11,925 nucleotides of DNA from Rhizobiaceae bacterium UBA1291. GTDB lineage: Bacteria > Pseudomonadota > Alphaproteobacteria > Rhizobiales > Rhizobiaceae. The stretch covers positions 31,687 through 43,611 of the forward strand of contig DBUL01000217.1 in NCBI GenBank assembly GCA_002307905.1, in the 5' to 3' direction. Below are positions 6,029 to 11,925 of this stretch, piece after piece. The first letter of the stretch is position 1. Each line of letters starts with the position of its first letter. The notes under the pieces are model-generated. The model was not told the DNA's origin. It did not search any database and saw only the letters and a program-made list of their open reading frames with translations. A program made the translations under genes and the position numbers.

Positions 6029-7999
6029 CTAGCGAAGCCCGAGGCGTGCGACGGCCGCGCCCAACACGGCGGATAGGCGGGTCGACGTGACGCTCGGCAC
6101 AGAGCCTTGCGTATACAATCGCCGGAGCAATGCCTCGTACTGATGTGCAGCCAGTTCCAGCGACAGGACGCCTCCGTCGTTGGTGGCCTCGAGTACAAAA
6201 GCCTTCATGTCGCCCAGGTCGCGTATCCTCAGCTCGATTGCCTCCCCCAGCTTGAGGCGGCCGCCACGGATCCGGGCGGTCCCCTCGGTCAGATCGGTGA
6301 GCCAGACACGCTTCAGCCGACCGTCTACGAGAATGACGCAGCGCTCGGGATGATCGGCCAGATGCTGCTCCACCCTCGGCAATTCGATACAGACCGTAAG
6401 GGTCACGCTCAGGATCAAAAGGTTGTAGACGGTCCAGAACAGAATGATCAACTTGCCGTCGCCGGCATCGCTGAAGGCGAAACGTTCGAAAACGATGCCG
6501 ATGACAAGGCCGAGGATCGTCAGGACAAGCATGGCGAGAAAGGGCATCATCATGCGCCACTGGATCACGACTTTGGTCCGGTCTCCGCCCTTGGCGGTGA
6601 CGCTGAAAGGATGCCCCTTCGGCCTGATGAGCCCGGTCACGGCGGCGCGGGTGATCGGTATTGCTCCCAGCAATTGGCTGACGTCGTTGACGATGGGAAC
6701 GATCAGTCCGGAGGAGATGAAATTGAGGGCGAAGAGGACCCAGAAATAATAGGGCGTGAAGTAGAAAATGATATCGGGCACGCTCGCATCGACGACGATG
6801 ATGTTGAAGAACCAGTAGAGCAGCGGAAAGGTCATGGTCGCGATGCGGAACGAAAAGCTTGTCAGCCAGAAAAGGACCGAATCGGCGACGCTCCACCGAT
6901 CGCGCAGTCTCAGGCGATTGCGGGCCAAGGGGCCCACATGGCTGCGCGCGATCTGCATCAATCCAAGGCACCAACGCGCGCGCTGGGTCACATATTCTTT
7001 CAAGCCTTCCGGCGCCAGACCCTCGGTCAGCGCCTCGTTCAGATAGACCGTCCGGTAATCCGCTTCCTGAAGCACAAGGGTCAGCATGAAGTCTTCGGTG
7101 ACGCTTTCTGTCGGGAAGCCGCCGACGGCCTGGATCGCCTGCCAGCGAACGATGGAAGATGTGCCGCAGCAAAACGCGATACCCCAGGCATCGCGGCTCG
7201 GCTGCAAGTGATCGAAGAAGAAGCGCTGCTCGTCAGGATAGGACCGGCTGAGACCGAGATTGTGCTGGATGGGATCGGGATTGAAGAAGTGTTGCGGGGT
7301 CTGGACGAGACCGACGTCCGGATCGTGAAAGAGCGCCAGCGCACGGGAAACGAAATCGGCATGCGGGACGAAGTCGGCATCAAGGACGGCGACGAAATCC
7401 GGCGGCTGAGGATCGGCTGCGAGAATTTCCAGCGCATGATTGATATTGCCGGCCTTGGAGCCCTTGTTGTCCGGCCGTCGCAGATAACGGATCCGCTGGG
7501 CTTCGCAATAATCGCGCAGCCAGTCGCGCCGTCCGTCGTCCAGGACCAGAACTTCACAGTTAGGATGATGGCTTGCCCTGGCGCCGACGATTGTCCGCTC
7601 GAGCACGTCCCGTTCTTCGTTATAGGTCGCGATCAGGATCGCCACCTTCGGCGGATGCAGATCCCACCAGGCCAGATTCCGGTCCGCTTCTTCCGAGCGT
7701 GACCCGGTGCGGCTGAGAATGACAAAGGCGCTGAGCGAGGAGAGGCCGGCGGCGGCCTCCAAGAGGAAGAAGGACCAACTGAAGAGGCAGTCCCAGGTCA
7801 GTCCGAAGGGGGCGAGTGTCCCCGTTCCGCGCCACCACAGGTAGCGCAGGGTAAGCACGACCGCGACCGCAAACAGACCAGTGCGGTGCCAGCTGTTTCG
7901 AGGATCCAGCACTTCACTGAAGAGAATGGCCGCTCCGACGAAAAGTAGCGCCAGCATTGCCGCTGACTCCAACTCGCTGGCGTAGAAGAGGCTTTCCAT
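6029..7999 (-). CDS. bgsA: Family 2 glycosyltransferase, BgsA-like beta-glucan synthase (BcsA/CrdS family)
   Basis: A 656-residue inner-membrane processive glycosyltransferase that would use UDP-glucose to polymerise and extrude a linear beta-glucan. Numbered from the ATG at 7999, the cytoplasmic catalytic domain (about 115-365) shows the full D,D,D,QxxRW set: LDDG (Asp154/155), DAD (207-209), TED (301-303) and QRARW (339-343). Membrane segments lie at about 13-31, 42-57, 70-96, 372-400, 411-437, 484-506 and 516-538. The C-terminal cytoplasmic tail (541-656) contains DLTEGTARI (569-577), which resembles a degraded PilZ DxSxxG motif. The best match from memory is S. meliloti BgsA, the c-di-GMP-activated synthase of a mixed (1-3),(1-4)-beta-glucan; the lack of bcsB/bcsC/bcsZ neighbours speaks against cellulose, and curdlan synthase CrdS is the main alternative. 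The ATG at 7999 is 2 bp past the upstream stop. A TTG at 8026 in frame would overlap the previous gene and is less likely. No clear Shine-Dalgarno is seen, so coupling is likely. Confidence 0.88.
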   Translation of the reverse strand: MESLFYASELESAAMLALLFVGAAILFSEVLDPRNSWHRTGLFAVAVVLTLRYLWWRGTGTLAPFGLTWDCLFSWSFFLLEAAAGLSSLSAFVILSRTGSRSEEADRNLAWWDLHPPKVAILIATYNEERDVLERTIVGARASHHPNCEVLVLDDGRRDWLRDYCEAQRIRYLRRPDNKGSKAGNINHALEILAADPQPPDFVAVLDADFVPHADFVSRALALFHDPDVGLVQTPQHFFNPDPIQHNLGLSRSYPDEQRFFFDHLQPSRDAWGIAFCCGTSSIVRWQAIQAVGGFPTESVTEDFMLTLVLQEADYRTVYLNEALTEGLAPEGLKEYVTQRARWCLGLMQIARSHVGPLARNRLRLRDRWSVADSVLFWLTSFSFRIATMTFPLLYWFFNIIVVDASVPDIIFYFTPYYFWVLFALNFISSGLIVPIVNDVSQLLGAIPITRAAVTGLIRPKGHPFSVTAKGGDRTKVVIQWRMMMPFLAMLVLTILGLVIGIVFERFAFSDAGDGKLIILFWTVYNLLILSVTLTVCIELPRVEQHLADHPERCVILVDGRLKRVWLTDLTEGTARIRGGRLKLGEAIELRIRDLGDMKAFVLEATNDGGVLSLELAAHQYEALLRRLYTQGSVPSVTSTRLSAVLGAAVARLGLR

Positions 8000-8001
8000 G
8001 G

Positions 8002-9195
8002 TCAGGACCAGAGTCGCCGGAGCCAATCCAGCGGGCGTTCCTCAAAGAACACACGACCGGTGCGACCGATAAGGCAGCGTAAACCGCTATCCTCGCGAAG
8101 CGCCGGCACGTCAAGCGTTACGTCGAAGCGCGCGAGGTGACGTTCGCTCGGAGCGATCGCAAGGTTTTCGTAGATGGAAGCCGCGCCGGCGCCTGCGACA
8201 CGGGTGACGGTGCCCTGCAGGATGCGACTGCTGCCGTTCATCCGAAATGCGGCGCTGCTGCCGAGGGTGATTCCGTTGTAGACCCGTTCCGTCACGGACA
8301 GCGTGACGATTGCGGAATTGCAGTCGACCAACCGCAGCAAACTCTGTCCCGGCAGGACCACCTCGCCGGTAACCGCCAGATAATCCCAGACAAGGCCGGT
8401 AACATTGGCTTCAAGTGTGGTGGAGGTCAGGCGATTGACACGAAGTCGCTCCACGCGAATGCGGCTTTCGAGGGCTTCGAGGTTCGCAAGCTGAGCCTTG
8501 CCGTTCGCCTCGATCTCGGCCTTGCGCACTTCGAGTTCTGATATCCGCTGCTGGGAATACGGCGTGTCATTGTAGCCATCCCCGAGAAGAATGCCGTGCT
8601 CGGCAGCCGCCAGATTGATCCGGGCGATACGGCTGCTCTCCTGCGCATATCTGACGTCCAGCGCCGCCACCTCTGCCAACGATTGCGACTGTTCGAGCGA
8701 TTCGCCCGTCCGGACCCCCTGGACGCTCAAGCGCTTGAAACGCTCGAGGCTGAGCTGCGCATAGCGCAAGCGGGCTTCGGCGGCGGCCTTGGCTGCTTCA
8801 GCGCCATCCGCCAAGGCTCGCAACTGCTCGATCCTCTCCTTCTTATGAGAAGCGGCACGCTGGCGGAGCTGTTCGATCGTAGTTTGGAGACCTGTTCCTG
8901 TCCCGGCCATCCGGTCAACCTCCGCTTGGGCCGCCGCTCTTTGCTGAACGAGGTCGGAAAGCCGGACGTCGTCCACCAATGGATCCGAGATTGTACCCAA
9001 GGTGTCGCCCTGGCTGATCCGCGCGCCCACCGGGCGGGCCACGAGCTCGAAGGTGCCCGCGATCGGTGCGCGGGTCGTGGTTATTCTCGCATTGACGAAG
9101 GCATCTGCGCTGACACCTGCTGTTTGTTCCTTGAAGATGACGAACACCGCAAGAAATACAAAGACCAAGCCTGCGACGATCTTGATCGCTCTCAT
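8002..9195 (-). CDS. bgsB: Membrane fusion (HlyD/BgsB-like) protein of glucan export
   Basis: A 397-residue periplasmic adaptor anchored by one membrane segment (residues about 4-21 from the ATG at 9195). The first half of a biotinyl-lipoyl-like hybrid domain (36-71, ITTTRAPIAGTFELVARPVG region) leads to two long coiled coils rich in Glu, Ala, Gln and Arg (about 78-157 and 214-257). The second lipoyl half (259-291, LEANVTGLVWDYLAVTGEVV) and a beta-barrel domain (292-386) close the chain. The partner is the glucan synthase encoded 2 bp downstream; in S. meliloti the bgsB-bgsA pair is arranged the same way and both are needed for mixed-linkage glucan. The start is uncertain: the frame stays open up to a TTG at 9342, and an ATG at 9240 would add 15 residues including a basic PSRRFRVGSGR stretch. 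I prefer 9195 because GGAAGGG lies ahead and an upstream small ORF ends in an ATGA overlap with it. Confidence 0.85.
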   Translation of the reverse strand: MRAIKIVAGLVFVFLAVFVIFKEQTAGVSADAFVNARITTTRAPIAGTFELVARPVGARISQGDTLGTISDPLVDDVRLSDLVQQRAAAQAEVDRMAGTGTGLQTTIEQLRQRAASHKKERIEQLRALADGAEAAKAAAEARLRYAQLSLERFKRLSVQGVRTGESLEQSQSLAEVAALDVRYAQESSRIARINLAAAEHGILLGDGYNDTPYSQQRISELEVRKAEIEANGKAQLANLEALESRIRVERLRVNRLTSTTLEANVTGLVWDYLAVTGEVVLPGQSLLRLVDCNSAIVTLSVTERVYNGITLGSSAAFRMNGSSRILQGTVTRVAGAGAASIYENLAIAPSERHLARFDVTLDVPALREDSGLRCLIGRTGRVFFEERPLDWLRRLWS

Positions 9196-9305
9196 TCCCA
9201 AAACCCTTCCAGAGCCAACGCGGAAGCGGCGAGAAGGCATATATGGCCATTCAACTGGCAGCGCCCGTTGTAGCCTATTGGCGCTCTGCCCATCATGGAC
9301 TCCAT
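9192..9305 (-). CDS. Possible 37-residue leader ORF of the glucan operon
   Basis: An ATG at 9305-9303 has the best Shine-Dalgarno in this window ahead of it: AGGAGA at 9316-9311, with 6 bases between AGGAG and the start. It opens a 37-codon frame that begins MESMMGRAPIG, has a mildly hydrophobic middle (HICLLAASALALEG) and ends with TGA at 9194-9192. That TGA overlaps the ATG at 9195-9193 of the membrane fusion gene in the classic ATGA arrangement. It is out of frame with the fusion protein. It could be a real small protein, a leader peptide that couples or tunes translation of the glucan genes, or a sign of a frameshift near the 5' end of the fusion gene. I do not recognise the peptide. Confidence 0.35.
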   Translation of the reverse strand: MESMMGRAPIGYNGRCQLNGHICLLAASALALEGFWE

Positions 9306-9335
9306 TATATTCTCCTAATAGATCATAATACGATA

Positions 9336-9349
9336 CATGCAACCATGCA
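9336..9349. repeat. Short tandem repeat CATGCA-AC-CATGCA
   Basis: CATGCA at 9336-9341 and again at 9344-9349, 2 bp apart (TGCATG-GT-TGCATG on the minus strand), lies 20-33 bp upstream of the strong ribosome site of the glucan operon. The position suits an operator or the 5' end of the transcript. It is short enough to be chance. Confidence 0.25.
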
Positions 9350-9428
9350 GATCTCTTTTGACTAAGGGTTAATATGCGTCAGCCAGGCGGTTCATGCGGA
9401 CCCCTCTCGCCAAAACACCAGGGTTTTC

Positions 9429-9441
9429 GACGGGCCCCGTC
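9429..9441. repeat. Palindrome GACGGG-C-CCCGTC
   Basis: This is a perfect 6-bp inverted repeat with one central base, midway between the divergent glucan operon and recQ. There is no T-run on either strand after it, so it is not an intrinsic terminator. A protein-binding site is possible; no direct evidence links it to either gene. Confidence 0.25.
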
Positions 9442-9532
9442 TGAGAACCAGCGGGCCATTCCGATCCTTGCGGACACTCGCGACAGCCAAGAAGCTGTGA
9501 CATAGTGAGAAATCCCTCATGAAAGCGATTCC

Positions 9533-11392
9533 ATGCCGCAGACCCAGAACCGTTTCGATCCCCTCTTCGACAGGCAAGGCGCGGAGAATCCGCTTGACGT
9601 TCTGAAGCAGGTCTATGGTTATTCCACCTTCCGCGGCAAACAGGCCGAAGTGGTGGAGCGGGTCGTCTTGGGAGGCGATGCGGTTGTGCTCTTTCCGACC
9701 GGTGCCGGCAAGTCGCTGTGTTTCCAGATCCCGGCGCTCTGCCGCGAGGGTTTGGGCATCGTCGTTTCGCCGCTGATCGCGCTGATGCGAGACCAGGTCG
9801 AGGCGCTGAAGCAACTTGGCGTGCGAGCGGCGGCGCTCAATTCCTCGCTGTCGCGCGAGAATTATGTCGAGGTGCGGCGGGCGATCGACCAAGGTGCGCT
9901 CGATCTTCTTTATGTTACGCCGGAGCGCATCGTCACGCCCGGCTTCAGGGAGATGGTCGCCCATGCGAAGATCGCTCTCTTTGCCATCGACGAGGCGCAT
10001 TGCGTCTCGCAGTGGGGGCACGATTTCCGCCCGGAATACCGCCAACTCGGGCGGCTCGCCGAGGATTATCCGGGTGTGCCGCGGATCGCGCTGACGGCAA
10101 CCGCCGATCCGCATACGCGCGAAGACATCATCGACAAGCTGGCCTTGCGCTCGGCCGAGGTCTTCACCACCTCGTTCGACCGGCCGAACATCGCCTATGA
10201 GATCGTCGAGCGCGACCAGCCGCGCCAGCAACTCCTGCGGTTTCTGTCGCGCCACAAGGGTTCGAGCGGCATCGTCTACTGCCTGTCGCGCGCCAAGGTC
10301 GAGGACACGGCCAAATGGCTGAACACACAAGGGGTACGGGCGCTTGCCTATCATGCCGGCATGGATCGCAGTGTCCGAGACGCCAACCAGGATGCCTTCC
10401 TGAAGGAGGAGGACCTGTGCCTGGTCGCGACCGTTGCCTTCGGCATGGGCATCGACAAGCCGAACGTGCGTTATGTCGCCCATCTCGACCTGCCGGGCTC
10501 GGTCGAGGCCTATTACCAGGAGACGGGCCGGGCCGGCCGAGACGGGCTGCCGTCCGAGGTGTGGATGGCCTATGGCATGGCCGACGTCATCCAGCGCGGC
10601 CGGATGATCGATGAAGGCGCCTCCGAGGATGCGATCAAGCGGGTCGAGCGTGGCAAGCTCAATGCATTGCTGGCGATCTGCGAGACACCCGGCTGCCGCA
10701 GACAGGCGATCCTGGCGCATTTCGGCGAGGCGCATGCGGGTGGATGCGGCAACTGCGATACCTGCCTGAAGCCGGTCGAAACCTGGGACGGGACGGAGGC
10801 GGCGATCAAGGCGCTGGCAGCGATATACCGGACTGGCGAACGCTTCGGCACCGGCCATTTGATCGATGTCCTGACCGGCACGGAGAATGAAAAGACGATC
10901 CGCTTCGGCCATGTCGACATGCCGGTGTTCGGCGCAGGCAAGGATCTTCCGTCAAAGTCCTGGCAATCGGTCTATCGCCAGTTGCTGGCGGCGGGCCTGG
11001 TCAGCGTCGACCATACGGCCTTCGGTGCGCTGAAACTCGAGCCGGAGGCGCGCGCCGTGTTCAAGCGCGAGCGCGAGGTGCGTTTCCGCAAGGATAGGCC
11101 GACAAAGGGCAAGGCCTCAAAGGGGGCCTCGCCGGCATCGACGGAGGCGCGCTCCTCGCTCCACAGCGACGATGTGGCGCTATTCGAGGCATTGCGCGCC
11201 CGTCGCATGACGCTCGCCAAGGAGCTTTCAGTGCCGCCCTATGTGGTGTTCCCCGATACCACGCTTGTCGCTTTTGCGCGCGAGCGGCCGATGGACCGCG
11301 AGGCGCTGCTGGATATTTCCGGTGTCGGGCAGTCCAAGCTGGAGCGCTACGGGGAAGCGTTCCTCGAGGTCATCCGCGCGCATAGCGATTGA
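9533..11392 (+). CDS. recQ: ATP-dependent DNA helicase RecQ
   Basis: A 619-residue 3'-5' DNA helicase of superfamily 2 that works in recombinational repair and stalled-fork processing. The full bacterial RecQ layout is present: motif 0 (FRGKQ, 33-37), Walker A FPTGAGKS (54-61), DEAH at 153-156 followed by the aromatic-rich loop [11 protein letters not shown] (159-169), TAT (188-190), motif [13 protein letters not shown] (304-315) and motif [12 protein letters not shown] (329-338). The zinc-binding Cys residues are 388, 405, 408 and 411, in the spacing C-x16-C-x2-C-x2-C. A winged-helix domain (about 420-515) and a C-terminal HRDC domain (about 545-617, ending in [14 protein letters not shown]) complete it. 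A basic, low-complexity linker (517-540, [12 protein letters not shown]) joins the last two. Length matches E. coli RecQ (about 610). The start ATG at 9533 has a weak GAAAG ahead. The gene appears intact and ordinary, and unrelated to the neighbouring glucan genes. Confidence 0.97.
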   Translation: MPQTQNRFDPLFDRQGAENPLDVLKQVYGYSTFRGKQAEVVERVVLGGDAVVLFPTGAGKSLCFQIPALCREGLGIVVSPLIALMRDQVEALKQLGVRAAALNSSLSRENYVEVRRAIDQGALDLLYVTPERIVTPGFREMVAHAKIALFAIDEAHCVSQWGHDFRPEYRQLGRLAEDYPGVPRIALTATADPHTREDIIDKLALRSAEVFTTSFDRPNIAYEIVERDQPRQQLLRFLSRHKGSSGIVYCLSRAKVEDTAKWLNTQGVRALAYHAGMDRSVRDANQDAFLKEEDLCLVATVAFGMGIDKPNVRYVAHLDLPGSVEAYYQETGRAGRDGLPSEVWMAYGMADVIQRGRMIDEGASEDAIKRVERGKLNALLAICETPGCRRQAILAHFGEAHAGGCGNCDTCLKPVETWDGTEAAIKALAAIYRTGERFGTGHLIDVLTGTENEKTIRFGHVDMPVFGAGKDLPSKSWQSVYRQLLAAGLVSVDHTAFGALKLEPEARAVFKREREVRFRKDRPTKGKASKGASPASTEARSSLHSDDVALFEALRARRMTLAKELSVPPYVVFPDTTLVAFARERPMDREALLDISGVGQSKLERYGEAFLEVIRAHSD

Positions 11393-11409
11393 CGTCGTCA
11401 CTGCCTGCG

Positions 11410-11448
11410 AAAAAATGGTTCCGACCACCCTCAAGGACGGCCGGAACC
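11410..11448 (-). terminator. Intrinsic terminator of the aminotransferase gene
   Basis: Read on the minus strand, GGTTCCG (11448-11442) pairs with CGGAACC (11423-11417), and inner CC/GG pairs extend the stem around a TTGA loop with small symmetric mismatches. It is followed by A and six Ts (11415-11410). It begins about 9 bases after the aminotransferase stop at 11458. On the plus strand no T-run follows the hairpin, so it should not end recQ transcripts by itself. Confidence 0.75.
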
Positions 11449-11457
11449 TGTGCGCCG

Positions 11458-11925
11458 TCAGGACAGCTTTTCGCAGGCCGCTGCGATGCGGGTGAGCGCC
11501 TCTTTCAGTTCCGATTCGGCGCTCGCATAGGAAATGCGGAAGAAGGGGGAGAGGCCGAAGGCCGAGCCGGGCACCACCGCGACATTGGCGTCTTCCAGCA
11601 GATAGGCGCAAAAATCCGTATCGGTTTCGAGGCGCTTGCCGGACGGCGTGGTCTTGCCGAGCACGCCGGCGCAGCCGGAGAAGGTGTAGAAGGCGCCTTC
11701 CGGTACCCGGCAATCGAGGCCGTCGATCGCATTGAGGCCGGCGACCACCAGATCGCGCCGGTGCTGGAAGCTCGCCTTGCGCTCGATCAGGAAATCCTGC
11801 GGGCCGTTCAGCGCGGCGACCGAGGCGGCCTGGCTGATCGAGGAGGGGCAGGAGGGCGCCTGGCTCTGCACCACGGCCATGGCCTTGATCAGTTCGCGCG
11901 GGCCGCCGGCATAGCCGATGCGCCA
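11458..11925 (-). CDS. Class I/II aminotransferase, aspartate aminotransferase type (C-terminal part)
   Basis: 156 residues of the C-terminal part are visible; the frame runs off the right edge of the window, so the N-terminus and catalytic Lys are missing. The visible part starts with WRIGYAGGP, which in this family directly follows the PLP-Lys segment and the MTGW motif. It then shows PEGAFYTF, the VAVVPGSAFG segment, and FRISYA, whose Arg binds the substrate alpha-carboxylate. This pattern is typical of the AatA/AspC-like subgroup (Ib) of rhizobia, which transfers the amino group between aspartate and 2-oxoglutarate with PLP and is cytoplasmic. Related subgroup members use other substrates (alanine, aromatic or prephenate), so the exact one is inferred. 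It converges on recQ with 65 bp between stops and has its own terminator there. Confidence 0.9.
   Translation of the reverse strand, partial: WRIGYAGGPRELIKAMAVVQSQAPSCPSSISQAASVAALNGPQDFLIERKASFQHRRDLVVAGLNAIDGLDCRVPEGAFYTFSGCAGVLGKTTPSGKRLETDTDFCAYLLEDANVAVVPGSAFGLSPFFRISYASAESELKEALTRIAAACEKLS

Larger units (their letters stand above)
9306..9532. promoter_or_regulatory. Divergent promoter region between the glucan operon and recQ
   Basis: This 227-bp gap separates the minus-strand glucan operon from plus-strand recQ and must carry both promoters. The part next to the glucan operon (about 9301-9375) is clearly AT-rich compared with its surroundings and holds the operon's ribosome site and a short tandem repeat. 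The part near recQ is GC-rich and includes a 13-base palindrome (9429-9441). I could not place a -35/-10 pair with normal spacing for either gene. recQ has only a weak GAAAG (9521-9525) ahead of its start. Confidence 0.4.

Noticed and set aside
5982..7172. 396-codon minus-strand frame overlapping the glucan synthase in another phase
   Set aside because: It shares the strand but not the frame of the synthase, is Arg/His/Pro/Ser-rich without domain signals, and lies over the conserved coding sequence.
6107..7702. 531-codon open frame on the plus strand across the glucan synthase gene
   Set aside because: It is antisense to a gene with complete catalytic motifs. The translation is rich in Asp, Gly, Gln and Arg with no recognisable domain, typical of a frame held open by GC-rich codon bias.
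8000..8026. TTG at 8026 as start of the glucan synthase gene
   Set aside because: It would give a 25-bp overlap with the membrane fusion gene and uses a rare start; the ATG at 7999 directly follows that gene's stop and fits the family.
9392..10912. 506-codon open frame on the minus strand across recQ
   Set aside because: It is antisense to recQ, whose motifs are all intact. The translation shows no domain, and long antisense frames are common in GC-rich genes.
1..11925. Mobile element, CRISPR array, tRNA or phage genes
   Set aside because: Both strands were scanned for transposase, integrase or repeat-spacer patterns and tRNA-like cloverleaf sequence; none was seen.

Overview
The window looks like chromosomal or megaplasmid DNA of a GC-rich alphaproteobacterium, most likely of the Rhizobiaceae (Rhizobium, Sinorhizobium, Agrobacterium or relatives). 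The pointers are a two-gene module closely resembling the rhizobial bgsBA mixed-linkage beta-glucan operon, the rhizobial style of the RecQ and aspartate aminotransferase proteins, and the codon bias. No tRNA, rRNA, CRISPR array, insertion sequence or phage gene was seen.

Region 1 (1-4490) is the edge of a natural-product gene cluster. It opens with the 3' end of a non-ribosomal peptide synthetase or similar assembly-line gene: the end of a carrier domain plus a thioesterase whose nucleophile is Cys. One base later follows a 547-residue protein that joins a degenerate formyltransferase-like region to a GINT1-type beta-propeller. Converging on these from the other strand is a tight pair, a DegT/DnrJ/EryC1/StrS-type PLP aminotransferase and a Sfp-type 4'-phosphopantetheinyl transferase (PPTase). 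The PPTase would activate the carrier domain, and the aminotransferase probably supplies an amino-sugar or other amino-bearing unit. The product is unknown; an amino-sugar-decorated or lipid-linked peptide is an inference. The 3' ends of the two strands' genes overlap by 80 bp.

Region 2 (4491-4890) is a 400-bp divergent intergenic stretch with several short direct and inverted repeats but no convincing gene.

Region 3 (4891-9305) is an exopolysaccharide module. A membrane sensor of dCache-TM-HAMP layout with no output domain (plus strand) ends 1 bp from the end of a BcsA/BgsA-like family 2 glycosyltransferase (minus strand). That gene lies directly downstream of a HlyD/BgsB-like membrane fusion protein. 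A possible 37-codon leader ORF with a strong Shine-Dalgarno sequence precedes the membrane fusion gene and ends in an ATGA overlap with its start. In S. meliloti the corresponding proteins make a linear (1-3),(1-4)-beta-glucan under c-di-GMP control.

Region 4 (9533-11925) is housekeeping: a full-length RecQ helicase on the plus strand, and the C-terminal part of a class I aspartate-type aminotransferase on the minus strand, running off the window. The aminotransferase has a good intrinsic terminator between the two genes.
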